Origin: Nephrocerus scutellatus
Lineage: Eukaryota > Arthropoda > Insecta > Diptera > Pipunculidae
Direction: 5' to 3'
Assembly (NCBI GenBank): GCA_947095585.1
Contig: OX352761.1
Location: 137,856,277 to 137,920,276 of the forward strand
DNA: 64,000 nt
Below, piece by piece: positions 24,785 through 36,779 of the stretch. Under the pieces are notes generated by a model that saw only the letters and a list, made by a program, of their open reading frames with translations, ran no database searches and was not told the DNA's origin. The position numbers and the translations under genes are program-made. Position 1 is the first letter of the stretch. Every line of letters begins with the position of its first letter.

Positions 24785-25140
24785 GAGTGTAACTAATCTA
24801 AGAGACCTATTACCTCCCTAATAAAGGATAGTATGTCCTTAGTGGCAGAGCTTCGCATATCCGCCGACGAACCTTATGGAAAATACGTCTCCTTAACCAG
24901 ATCAATGCTGGACAATCACAGAGAATGTGCACGGATGATTCATCATCCCCGAGCAGAACCTACATTCAGAGTCTGAGCCCATATTAATTCTGCTAAGGTA
25001 ATATTGCAAGCCACAGTGACCTGTGAGAAAGCTCACCAGCATTCTGATGCTATCCTTGTCTAGATCAAAGATTTCTTCATAGTAAAATGGCCTGATTAGT
25101 CGCTTAGATTGTTTAAGCCCTAGGGTATTATCCCAATGGG
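24785..25140 (-). mobile_element. LINE C-terminal remnant
   Basis: Minus-strand reading gives LTGHCGLQYYLSRINMGSDS, ECRFCSGDDESSVHILCDCP and ALIWLRRRIF. This is the familiar cysteine/histidine-rich end (C-x-C ... H-x-L-C-x-C-P-A-L) of jockey, I or R1-type LINE ORF2 after RNase H. Upstream domains are missing. Confidence 0.75.
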
Positions 25141-25582
25141 CTGGACGAAGTTTTTTTTTCCCACTTATTAATCTTACTTATTTACGTTTACGTTAGTTTA
25201 CGATGAGCACTTTTCTGCGAGTAATGTACGCTATTTTTCACTCGACGGTTTTTCCGCTAAACCGGTTATGCGCAATGCGAAACTACTCTGGGAATGTGTG
25301 CTCGCTCTGACTGCAGTAAATAACAAAATTAGTTTATATGTTAAATCTCTAGAGTGTGTAAAGTGAAAATTATTAAATGGGTTTACACCGCAACATATTT
25401 TACCAAAACTTTTTTGATACCTGCTTAATGGGAATAGCAAAAAAGTGAGTGATACAGTGCTTTCTATAAAATATTACACTATAAAATTAGTATTTGTATT
25501 ATACTATAAAGTATTTTACTTTGCGTTTACATTTACACCTTTCATACTTTTACATACTTTTATACTACTGGTGTAAGCGTGG

Positions 25583-26395
25583 TTTAAGAAAAAACAAAAT
25601 CATCGTAATGCCATCTTCGGCGAATATTTCCACATATCTTTCAACGAAAAAAAAACCAAAAACAAAGAATTTGCTGCCGAATGGACAACTCAACAATCAA
25701 AGATCTTAACAATGAGAAGTGTATTACTTGCCGGTTTAATAAGCACACGTTTGTTCATACTGTTCATTCTTCATTACTCTGTTGCTTAACGTTTTCAGGT
25801 TTTGGAGCTAACAATCAAATTAATTGGATTTATTCGTCACGAATCACCCCAAGATGACACACTCCAAGATGAAGATTCTCTGCTACAGTTATACCAAAAT
25901 TTCATCTCTTCGTTTGTAATAAAGTGAGTATTTCGTAAGTCATATGTTATGTTATGAGCAGTGTATTAAAATCGGTGATAGAATTTCTTGAGAAATTAAA
26001 GAAAAAAGGAAAAATTTGCGATGAAGCCACTTGGTACATTCAGGTAAGTAGCGCGTTCATCAAATATAGTATACAATTACTATACTTGTTTTGCTTTTAA
26101 GGTTCTCCAAGGAAATCTATACCTAACAAACCTTAACGACTTAGAATCAACAAAGAAAATAATTGAAGCACTTCGCGAGGTGAAAGCTGGCAATGTGACA
26201 CCAGTTCATGACATGTACTATATGATTGCATCACAGGACTACCGACACAAACAGCGATTACTATCGATGTGTTCTACAGTTCTTAGGATGTTCAATTGAT
26301 GACTATCCGAAGGATTAGTGGGATCAAACTGCGTCAACAAATATCTATGGTCGTTGCGAAATCGACCAGTTTGCTGGAGTCGTGCGTAAGTAAGA
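25583..26395 (+). pseudogene. Rpn9 exons 1-4 and part of 6, intron-bearing (passenger copy 4)
   Basis: This is the most complete passenger copy. Exon 1 is recognisable from about 25609 (ATGCCATCTTCGGCGAATAT), exon 2 from about 25800, the end of exon 3 (GAAGCCACTTGGTACATTCAG) at about 26042, and exon 4 from 26101 (GGTTCTCCAAGGAAATCTAT), with introns 1 and 3 retained and still flanked by GT/AG. It is broken by indels, a TTTGTAATAAAG stop at the end of exon 2 and a TAG in exon 4 (GATTAGTGGGATC). Exon 5 and most of exon 6 are deleted. A short exon 6 end (GAAATCGACCAGTTTGCTGG) remains near 26360. Confidence 0.9.
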
Positions 26396-26399
26396 GATA

Positions 26400-27000
26400 T
26401 GAAATTAATAGATATTTAAAGTGTTGATTACGACGTCATAAATCAGTTACAATAATCAAAATTGCGCTATGCGCATAAATGAAAAGGTTAATCGAAAAGC
26501 TGTTTTACTTAAAAGCTTGAAGGAAAGATTACATTGTATACTCATTACATTTTAGTTGCTTATTACTGTTTTATACAAACATACATACGAGTACATAGAA
26601 GCACCTGCACGAGAATATTGTTATTCTTGTGATGGCTTGCAATCTGCGGTGCTTGGTGGAAATGCCGGTTTGTCAAGTTCATCATTCCTGATGACCTTAT
26701 GCACACTCCCGCTTGTTGGTGGTGTTTGGAGATCGCTGGTCAACATCAACAGGTATTTCCGTCGACCCTTCAGTCCCGGCGATTTGCGTTTATTGATAAT
26801 AAATGTTTACTCTCAGTGATCTGAGTTTTAAGCTCTGTAGAGCTCTGAGAGCTTTGATAGGTTTCAGTTATTATTCTGATCTCAAGCGTAGAAGATTATG
26901 TTTAAATTGTGTTGATAAAATCGGTTAACTACAAAAACGGCCAGCTAATTTGTCCGCAATTTTAAGAAATTCGAATATAATATCATTTAAGCAATTTCAA
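26400..27000 (+). promoter_or_regulatory. Conserved upstream block and promoter of protease gene D
   Basis: It is homologous to the blocks before genes B and C. It includes TTGATAATAAATGTTTACTC (GATA-type site, near 26793), AAGCTCTGTAGAGCTCTGAG and the initiator TCAGTTATTATTCTGATCTC near 26863. Confidence 0.5.
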
Positions 27001-30000
27001 ATGAAAAACTATTCTGTAATAGCTTTTGCCAGCTTTGCATTGGTGTTAGCGTCAGGTCGTAAGTATTGCCAAAAATACGTCAATAATATTGTATTTTCGG
27101 TTATAACTGAAACAGTACATTACACTTAACATTTTCTAAAGACACAATATATATTCATATTTTTACCCATCTATGAACAATCGCCAATAATTCGTGTTGC
27201 TTCGTTTGTTATCAATGAACTAAATCTTTTGTTTATTTATATTTCCTATTTATTATGCCGATTAAAGCAGATCATTCTGTTGTATTTTGAAAAAATTGAC
27301 GATTTTATATAATAACTAGTTGTTTTCATTAATAATATGTAGTGTAATATGTAGCTAAAGTAGTGAAACTGTTGCCTAGCTTGTCTTGCAAAAATCAAGA
27401 CCTATATCGGTAAAGAAAGTAAAAAGAGGTGAAGAATTGAGTGTTAGCGTCTTAAGTAAATGTGTTTTGTATGTAAAAGAAAACCTTCAAAGTTAAACTA
27501 AATTCGTTCTAAACGTTGCGCCTGCTCTCTATACCTGACCCGATTTCAAGCTGATATCATTCATCCATCAAAGGCTTAGCCTTTCACACATAAAGCAAGG
27601 ACTATCATGATTTCCGCCGCGAAACAATTTTTGCACGATTTTTAGTTATAGCGCCCGTAAGGCGGTGATAAAGCGACATGAAACCGAAGTAAATAAAAAT
27701 GTTCAGGATTAAGGAAACTAAAGCCTTTGTTGCTTTGTAAAGCCAAGCCAAGCAGCAAATATACATTACTCCGACTTACACAATCATTATTAAAGCCATT
27801 TCACAAAATTTCCATGAATGTGCGTAAAAGTATAATAGTCGATTCGATTATGAACATTCCATTTCATCTTTAAGTAATATGTATGTATTTTTGCTATATT
27901 GCTTTCAACAAAAAAATAAAAATTACAACAACAATCTTTCCAATTGCACAAACCGTATCGGAAACCATACCCCTTGGTTAGCTTTCGAAGTGACAGAGTT
28001 TTCGAGGTGAACGAGGTGAATGGTTATGGCGTTTTCATAAATTAAGCAGTCAAAGAGTTCTCAAGAAAAATGCTCGTGTTTCTTATTTGCTCAGAGTATG
28101 AGCGTGCTCTAAATGCTCCGAATAAAATGATCTGAGCATTTTCAAATTTGACATCTGATGTCATTGCTTTGGCAAAGCCGGCTTGGCTTTACAAAGCAAC
28201 AGCTTTTGGTTTTACCGCCTTACGGTGAGTACCATAACTATAACATGGCTTTAGTTTCTTAATCCTAAATTTGGATTTATTTTCGGCTTTATTGTTATTT
28301 ATTGCTATTGTTGTTGTAATCCAAGCCGGCTTTGCCAAAGCAATATAGCATCGACTTTGATTTCATTAAATCCAATACATAAATATTAATTCCGTTAATT
28401 TTTAATTGTTTTACAGACAAACTATTCTTTACACAAAGAAAACAGGTTTTGTAAAATGAAAAAATCACATGATCTTTAGCTTCATTTTATTCGTTTTCTT
28501 TAATGTAAATAAATCGCATGTACAGTAAAAAAACGTAATCATTATTATATCGTGGGTAGTAATAATTTTAAGATTATTTGTAAACAAAGAGAAAAATGAT
28601 TGTAAAAGCGATTAAAACAAATCACAAGTGTAAGCAACTGAAATGCATATGCATGCGTTGGAAGCTATTTACTTGATGGTGGGAAGAATGGTAATTTCCT
28701 TGGGAAATTTTTTGGCGTTTCTACGGTATCCGTAAAAACGGTATTTTTGCCCCAGCGCTTTCAGAGGAGGGGTCTCAAGAAGGCTAAATCGAGAAACACG
28801 TGTACCGTAGTTTAGCCAAATTTTTAAAATAAGCAGCGCGAGACAAGTTTTAATTTCTGCTAAGATTTGTTTGGTAGTATCGAAGGTACTTAGATGTACG
28901 GCTGGCTTACTACCTAAAACTGACAAGTTTTGATAAATTCTCTTATAATGATATACATGGATGTGAATTTATTAGATGGAACTACTTTTCTTTAAAGAGG
29001 CTATGTAATTTAAATTAGTTCTGTGACAGATATGATGATTTGCTTTTATACACATTAAAAGCTTAAACGGAAATATATATTTAATTTTCTTAATTTATGT
29101 AAGAATCTAACTCAATTTACAAATATAATACTATGCATAAAAGCTTTTCAAATGTTAAGGCAATTTTTAGACTCAGAAATGTAAACGGTGCGCCAGGTCA
29201 TTTTGACTCATAAAATGATTTGCAAATAAATGAATTATCAATTGAAATCCAATTGAGTAAAGGATAAATTAAGAAAATTAAATATTTATTTCCGTATATA
29301 AAAGCAAATCATCATATCTGTCGCAGAACTAATTTAAATTACATAGTCTCTTTAAAGTCCTAAAATTGAAAGAAATATTTCTGCAAAGAGATATATTTTT
29401 TGATCAGATAACTTTAGTAATTAATTTCGGAGACACTTAAATGGGCTTATTTATGCATTCAATATGACAGAAGAACAATAGGTTTATTCTTCCTCTGTGG
29501 GGAATTGCAAATAGAAGTTGTAGACTGTCACACATTCATTCGCATATTAATTATTTTGTACAAATAATTGTCCTTCTTATTTTTAACCTCCGGTCATTCG
29601 CTTCATTGTACTTGCCAAATAATAAATATACACATTTGCATATCAATTCTTCATTACAATGATCTGTGTCTATCAGGCTAACTAAACTTTCTTTATATGT
29701 GCTTCTCTTCCTTTTTAAAACGTTTTTATTAGCTCGCTTTCGTGCATGTCTGTGCGGGTGGTATTTTGTAATTGAATTTAAAACTTTCAGCATAGCTCAA
29801 AAAAAAAAATTAATTCAACTCGCATTTGCAATTTGTTCCAAATCAAAGCAAATGCTAGTTTTAAACATTTTAAATTAAAAATGTATTTTTATTAGCTAAA
29901 ATGTTCTCAATTTATTCATACTATCATAATTTGCAATCAATGAAATTTACTGACAAGAAAACAACAACACCAAATATAACACTACTTCATTAAAAACCTT

Positions 30001-31274
30001 GTCTGTTAATTCACCTAAATCAGTAATTTATTTTCCTGTTATAGAAGTGGAAATTCCGACCTATGGGAGATGCATAACTCCAAATCAAGAACGAGCCTTC
30101 TGCATTGTCCTTGACGACTGCAACTATTTGCATAATCTTCTGAAAACGCCTCCACTTAGCGAGGAGGACAAATTGTATTTAAGTCGGAGCCAGTGTGGAT
30201 ATCAGAATGGCAAAGTTTTGGTTAGACCTATTAACAGCAGTTTCAAGCGATTAAAATATAGCCATAATATTCATTTGTTCCTTAGATTTGCTGTCCAGAT
30301 CGTTATCGGCAGGCTCTTCCTGCAAAACCCACTGAAAGTTCAATAAAAGTGAATACTCGCGCTAATGGACTTCTCCCAAAACCAGGCACTTGTGGTAATG
30401 TTCTCTCGAATCGCATTTACGGTGGTAATGTAACAAAGATCGATGAATTCCCGTGGATGGTTTTAATTGAATACACCAAAAGTAAGTTGTGCTTTTCGTT
30501 TCAGATGCGATTTCGTCTCAATATACGTTTATTTCGTTTTAAGGGGAGGGTGCAAAGGATCATCACTGCGGTGGATCTCTAATCAACAATCGCTATGTGG
30601 TTACTGCTTCACATTGTGTCAATGGCAGGAGTCTCCCTGAAGATTGGACACTGACTGCTGTTCGTCTTGGTGAATGGGATACATCGACAGTTCCCGATTG
30701 TGAGACTGATGTGCGGGGCGAAAAAGATTGTGCTCCACCACATATTGATGTTCCAGTAGAACGATTAATACCCCATCCTCAATTTAATCCGAACTCACGA
30801 AACCAAATAAACGACATTGCCCTTCTTCGTCTCTCTCGCAGTGTGGCTTACACCGATTTCATTCGTCCAATTTGCTTGCCCCTTGATCAAAATCTTCGTC
30901 GCCTAACATTTGACGGAATTGTCTTGGACGTTGCCGGCTGGGGTAGAACGGAATCTGCTTTGGCCAGTTCACTTAAGCTTAAGGCAACTGTAGATGGAGT
31001 CGTTTTGGACGATTGCCGCGAAGTGTACAAGACAAGAAATGTAACGATCGAAGAGACACAAATGTGCGCTGGCGGCAAATATGGTGTGGATTCGTGCAGC
31101 GGAGACTCTGGTGGTCCACTTATTGGACTTGATACGACAAGTAAAGTTCGTGTCTATTACTTTTTGGCCGGTATAGTTTCCTTTGGTAATCGCTGTGGTC
31201 TCGCTGGTTGGCCTGGTGTTTATACAAAAACTGGAGCTTACGTTGATTGGATTGAACAGACAATTGAACCATAG
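27001..31274 (+). CDS. Secreted CLIP-domain serine protease with altered substrate loops (gene D)
   Basis: Exons 27001-27058, 30045-30220, 30286-30481 and 30544-31274 give 386 residues. Signal peptide 1-19, six-cysteine CLIP domain, activation after Arg in SNR before IYGG, triad intact. Asp189 is kept, so it should still prefer Arg or Lys. It differs from A-C at sites next to the substrate: the residue before Gly-Asp-Ser is Ser instead of Arg (CSGDSGG), and the S1 entrance loop is one residue shorter (SFGNRCG in place of SFGPTPCG). The segment before the last activation-domain cysteine also differs (KTRNVTIEETQ). Intron 1 is 3 kb with homology to intron 1 of gene C over roughly 19580-21000 versus 28360-29600. 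It is the array member nearest the intact Rpn9. Confidence 0.9.
27893..28347. mobile_element. MITE with TGCTATATTGCTTT ends in gene D intron 1
   Basis: The left end reads TTGCTATATTGCTTTCAACA and the right end AAAGCAATATAGCA, inverted copies of 14 bases. GGCAAAGCCGGCTTGGCTTT lies inside and recurs inverted near 28325. A block at about 28160-28290 recurs inverted at 27655-27780. Related ends occur at 20036 and 52102. The interior at 28028-28152 is a further repeat shared with 12780-12890 and 41820-41965. Confidence 0.6.
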
Positions 31275-32322
31275 GATTTCAATATTATGTTTAGGCGACA
31301 AATTTCAGATAAAAATGCTATGCTATATGTACGTAATCAAACAGTTTTACAAACCTCTCACAATGGAAAAACTTGGCTTAAGACTTACAAAATTGTATGG
31401 AGTTTGGTTTTGACAAAAAAAATTAAGTCGATTTTATTAAAATTTTGTAACATCTTCGTAAATTCATTTAAATATGAATTACTACGTTTACATGCAGGGT
31501 TAGGAGATCGAGTTAAAGTCGAGTCAAAATTCGACCCCAGTGTTTCAGGACATGAGTTGAAAGATTGAACTTGGGCTTAGTTAGTGTATAGTTGAAATGA
31601 CAAAAGAAAGAATAAAGCAACGCCATGCATGTATTATATATTATCATATACAAATATTATTGTATATTATTATTATAAATATTTAAAGCAAACACAAAAT
31701 ATAAATAGGCAAAACACAACTACCAACTACGAATCAGTATCAGAACAAAGATTTAATCTTTTTAACCCCTGTTTATCAGCAAAATAATGACTACGACTGT
31801 AATATGAGAAGGCAACTTCAATTTGTTTGTGTTATTCCTTGATTTCCCACTTTAGTTAGACGTACTTTCTATTATTTTTGTAATGAGGATGGTGTGTGGC
31901 CGGCAAGAATTCCCCACAATCCGGCGAGCTAGCAAGAGCCGTATTAGACGTGCATTAGATGTAGAAAAATGAAAGAGCTGGGGCTAATACCAAAAAGCAA
32001 AAATTTAATATATTAATAAGCATTGTTAAAAAATTTGGATTTAACAAGTGATGTTAATTTCTGTACCACAATTGAAATCCGCTATATTTTTTTTAAATAA
32101 ATATGCCAAAATGAGCAGGACGGATGTTAAATTGAAATTGTAGTTAGCCAGACGGGAGAAGTAGTATATTTTCAATGTTACCATAATTCTATAGATAACA
32201 TTTCCCATGTTACTAAAAATAACTATAACATGCCCCTAGTGTCAATCTGGCGTACATATACTGTCGCATTAGCTGCAATTTTTGCGACTCCACGACTAAA
32301 ATCATAGCAAAATAAGTGGTAA
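31275..32322. other. Gene D 3' flank and unrecognised AT-rich DNA
   Basis: The first 120 bases resemble the 3' flanks of B and C. The remainder to the hAT target site contains no open frame with recognisable content. Confidence 0.5.
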
Positions 32323-33041
32323 GAGAGCTGCAAAACTATCGATGGACTATCGATAGTATCGAATATTTCAGTTGGCACTATCGAAACTATCGAATTTTTT
32401 AATTTGGCCACACTGAGCTTCACTATCGAATGGTTCTTGCGCGTTGCGCTACTTTTGTATTCCTGCCACATCAACAGAATCGGAACGCCTTTTTAGTAAG
32501 GCAGGATTAATTATATCACAACGAAGATCTTCGTTAAAGCCAAAAAATGTGGATAGACTTCTGTTCTTAACAAAAATTATTGGCTCGCCCAATTATCTTG
32601 AATTGAGTGCGTCAATAACTTTTGATAATAAACGTAAGTGCCTTTACAATGATCTCGTATTGTCTGCGACAATAATTTTTGTTCAAAAACATACATAAGT
32701 CTGTCTGAAATGATCTCGCATTGGATGTATCCATAATTTTTCTTTTTAACCAAGTCTATTCACATTTTTTGGCTTTAATGAAGATGTCTTATGCATATGT
32801 ACTCTATTGATTTTGTTTGACTTTGTTGCTTAAGTTTATTTTTCGCAATTAATGCGAATTTTTGTGTTCCTTACATTTTATTGTACTTAAATAAACATCG
32901 TTAAATATCGTAATATTTAATATATCCGATACTATCGATCCTATCGATGGTTTTGGTTCAAACTATCGAAACCATCGAATGGTATTGCTGCGCACTATCG
33001 AAAACATCGAATTGGCCAACTATCGATAGTTTTGCAGCTCT
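32323..33041 (+). mobile_element. Internally deleted hAT transposon with target duplication
   Basis: The terminal inverted repeat is GAGCTGCAAAACTATCGAT on the left and ATCGATAGTTTTGCAGCTC on the right. An 8-base direct repeat AGTGGTAA flanks it (32315-32322 and 33042-33049). Near 32444-32620 the plus strand reads FCIPATSTESERLFSKAGLI followed by SQRRSSLKPKNVDRLLFL. This is the dimerisation domain at the end of hAT transposases. The rest of the transposase is missing. CTATCGA-type subterminal motifs are repeated at both ends. Confidence 0.85.
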
Positions 33042-33305
33042 AGTGGTAACTGAAAACATTTCGACTGTCAGTATAAATAAAAGCATTATGTTGAATTGAC
33101 AAAAAATTCTGCATGGATTGATTTTTTGGTTGTTTAGTGAATCGTTTTGCCAAAAAAAACCAATCAATTTTTTTACGAACTACAACACATAACAAAACCA
33201 TGTTAACAAACGATTGTCGTATTTTACGTTCGAATGAAATGAAAAACTCTCAGCTTCTTGAAATTTCCTAAAAAGTAGTTTTATTATTTTTTTGGATTTT
33301 TTTCA

Positions 33306-34805
33306 CTGATGCAGAAGGCCGATTTTTGTCACAAAAAGCGAGTCTGAAAGTGAAAAGTGAGTTCCCCTCTTGCAGAACCACAAGTTTGAAGTGTTAATAG
33401 GTGTTAGTATGATTTTCTGATGCATGCGCATAACTTGATTTCGTTCTTCTGTCAAGAGCAGTGCTGTTGTTAACATTTTTGGAACGGAGTTTATTACAGG
33501 TTCTTGGGAATATATTGAAGTACACAATAAAAATATTTATAAAAAAAGTTCCAGTAGAAAAACAAAAAAGCTTTTATATTACAAAAATCTTTTTTAATTG
33601 ATTTTTTGACCTTTTTTGCTATTGCACAGAAAATATAGGATCGTTTCGATTTTAAATTACTTCTTAAAAGTAGTATAGTAGTACGGCCAATGAAATAGTA
33701 ATATATTATTATATTATAATATTGAAGTACGTACAGCATCACTGATTCCGATTTCCATTCCATTCCATTTGATTCCATTTGATTAGTTTGCAAGAAGCTG
33801 TTTGACATTTAAAGACTTTTCGCAAAGTAACGAGTAGGCAAGTTGTGAGCCGGGTTGTGGAAAGAATGAACCGATTTGCAAAAAGCGACAAATTTTATAT
33901 TATATTCTGAAACTCAAAGAATTTTATGCTATACACCTCGTACGTATTTTTTTTTTTATTAATTCGCGCACGCTTCAAGGGGTTCGCACCCTTATGATGT
34001 TCGGCTATGCTTGGCACATCGTGGGCGTTAAGGAAGAAGAGGAGAAAAGAGGAGATGTCTATGAGCTTGTGTTTTGAATGCCTGTGGATCATAGTGATGT
34101 GGAAAGACAGAGCTTGGCAGAGCATTCCACATACGTGTTGTACGGCTGAAGAACGAATCCCTGAATTTAACTGTACGTCCAAAGATGGGCTTGAGGGTAA
34201 ACTGATGAGCATTTCGAGCGCCACGAGTATTGCGGTTTAATTCAAGGAGAGGTGGCATGCAGCTGGCTATTTCTCTTGAGCACCGCTGGTAGAAGAAGCG
34301 ATAAAAAAGTGACAGGCAAGAGGCGTTCCTGTGGTGTTCAAGCGAATCTAATGATTTCGCTATATTTTTGTCACCAATAAGTTTTATCGCGCGGTTTTGT
34401 ATTCTATCTAGCTGATGCAAAGTAGTCTTAGGCGCACCAGACCAGATATGGCAGTTGTACTCAAGTTTAGGGCGAATAAAAGCCTTGTAGATAGTAGCCA
34501 GATCAGAGGGAGTGAAATAATTCTTGAACTTACGAACGGCGACCGCGCGAACCGTTTTTTTGCACTTTATTTTTATGCTTCTGCGCAAAACACAGCGCGA
34601 GCTAGTGAATTTCACTTTAATTTTATGTTACATTTCAGCGCAAACACAACACGATCATAGTTATTGACATTATTTTTCCGGTCAATAACGCGCGAAATTG
34701 TGTATGGCACAACCATACGCAACGGCAATTAGAAGACAACTGTATACGAAATCACATCACTTTTCACTTTGAGTCTCGCTTTTTGCGATGAAAATCGTCC
34801 TTCAG
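33306..34805. repeat. Inverted repeat pair around the LINE upstream of Rpn9
   Basis: About 50 bases near 33306-33360 (CAAAAAGCGAGTCTGAAAGT and flanks) recur inverted near 34755-34805 (CACTTTTCACTTTGAGTCTC). The LINE fragment lies between them. It may be an old terminal-inverted-repeat element into which the LINE inserted. No transposase seen. Confidence 0.45.
33946..34530 (-). mobile_element. 5'-truncated LINE, reverse transcriptase C-terminus (copy 1)
   Basis: The minus strand reads FTPSDLATIYKAFIRPKLEY, HIWSGAPKTTLHQLDRIQNR and FRDSFFSRTTRMWNALPSSV to a poly-A tail (T-run at about 33946-33957). The coding part is nearly intact in this piece and closely matches the copy at 44226-45127. Homology stops at about 34530, a typical 5' truncation. 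Confidence 0.85.
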
Positions 34806-35179
34806 ATGAAGCTATAAAACATAAAAAAACAATTTCATGAATGTAATTGCAACATGAAACGCAATAGAGTAACGATAACAAAACTTTCTTAGTTATCTCC
34901 TCTTAGCATTTATTTTCTAAACTCGATCTAGAAATATTCTTTGACATCTTAAGTAAACGTTTTGAAAAGAAATTATTATTTTTAAATTTTTGCGCATAAA
35001 TCTTCCATTTTTAAATATAGTTCATCCCTGTTAAAATTGGAAAAAGTACTAGAAAAATACATTTGTTTAGAAATGTCACATCACAAGGTGACAAATCTGA
35101 CACTACACAGAAATTGTGATTTGCAAAAAGTGATTCTTTAAAGTATTATTTTTGATTAGGAAAAAACAAAGTCATCGTG

Positions 35180-36754
35180 ATGGCATCTTCGGCGAATGTT
35201 TCCACATATCTTTCAACGCAAAAAAAAACTACAAACAAGGAATTAGCTGCCGAATGGACAACAATTGAAGATCTTTACAATGAAAAGTAAATTTCTTGCC
35301 GGTTTAATAAACACACGATGTTCATATTATGTGTTTCATTGCTCTGTTCCTTATTGTTTTTAGGCTATGGAACGAACTCACAATAAAATTAATTGTATTT
35401 ATTCGTCACGAATCACTCCAAGATGAAGATTCTCTGCTACAGTTATATCAAAATTTCATCTCTTCGTTTGAAATGAAGTGAGTATTTCGTAAAGCACATG
35501 TTAGGTTATGAGCAGTGTATTAAAATGGTGTCTATTTTGTACTCACAGAATAAATCCATATGGACTGATTCAAATTCTTGAAGTCATTGTCGAGCATATT
35601 GCCGATAAGAAAGAAGCGATAGAATTTCTCGAGAAATTAAAAGAAAAAGTAAAAATTTGCGATGAAGCTACTTGGTTCATTCAGGTAAGTAGCGTATTCA
35701 TCAAATCAAGTATAAAATTACTATATGTGTTTTGTTTTTAAGGTTCTTCAAGGAAATCTATACCTAACAAACCTTAACGACTTGGAATCAACAAAGAAAA
35801 TCATTGAAGCACTTCGCGAGGTGCTCGAAGAAGCTGGCAATGTGACACCAGTTCATGGCAAGTACTATATGCTTGCATCACAGTACTACCGACGTGTCGG
35901 TCAACACAGCGATTACTATCGATGTGGTCTACAGTTCTTAGGCTGTTCTATTGATGAATATCCTAAGGATCAGTGGGCACAGCAAGCATTTTTCTTGGGA
36001 CTTGCAGCTTTGCTAGGCGATGGCATTTACAACATTGGAGAATTGGTACTTTTTATTTGGTTATTTATCGCAAGCATATTATTATAAAAATTATTTCAGT
36101 TGGCCCACCCTATCCTAGAGTCGCTTAAGGGTACAGAAAATGAATGGCTCGTTGAACTGTTAAGAGCGTATAATTTTGGCGACATTGTGAAGTACGTACC
36201 TACAGACAAAATTAAATTTTTACTATTGTCATTAATTTTTTAAATTTTTTTTTCCAAATTTAGATTTAATGAAATGAAAAAAACTTGGAGTAAAATTCCC
36301 GATTTGGCAGCACAAGAGATCAAACTGCGTCAAAAGATTTCTCTGCTTTGTCTCATGGAGATGACCTTCAAGCGATCCGCAACTCGGCGATCAATTTCAT
36401 TTCAGGATATTGCCCACGAGACACAATTGCCTTTAAAAGAAGTGGAACTTCTCATCATGAAGGCTCTGGCGCAAGGTTTAGTTCGTGGCGAAATCGATCA
36501 GGTTGCTGGAGTAGTCAATATGTCGTGGGTAAGTAAAAAATAGGAATGTAAATAAACATTTTAAGATCAGCCGATAAGTGGATGTGAATATGGATATGAA
36601 CTCAACAAATTAAACAAATTTTCAGGTGCAACCCCGTGTTCTCGATCGTGCACAAATTGCTAGCATGGCCACAACCCTAGACGTTTGGATGCAATCAATT
36701 ACATCGATGGAAAAACTAATGGAACAAAAAGCTGCTGAAATTCTTACAAATTAA
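35180..36754 (+). CDS. Rpn9: 26S proteasome non-ATPase subunit Rpn9/PSMD13
   Basis: Seven exons join in frame (35180-35286, 35364-35477, 35549-35684, 35743-36045, 36100-36191, 36264-36528, 36626-36754) to 381 residues, the usual length for this subunit. It is a structural lid component of the 19S regulatory particle, built of helical repeats followed by a C-terminal PCI (winged-helix) domain, here largely exon 6 (SISFQDIAHETQLPLKEVEL, LIMKALAQGLVRGEIDQV), then the final helix in exon 7. ATG was chosen by the fit of MASSANVSTYLS to the passenger copy. A polyadenylation signal lies at 36769-36774. Four decayed fragments of this gene occur upstream, one behind each other protease copy, so this is the only working copy in the window. 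Confidence 0.95.
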
Positions 36755-36779
36755 TATTTTTACAGCTCAATAAAAGAAA

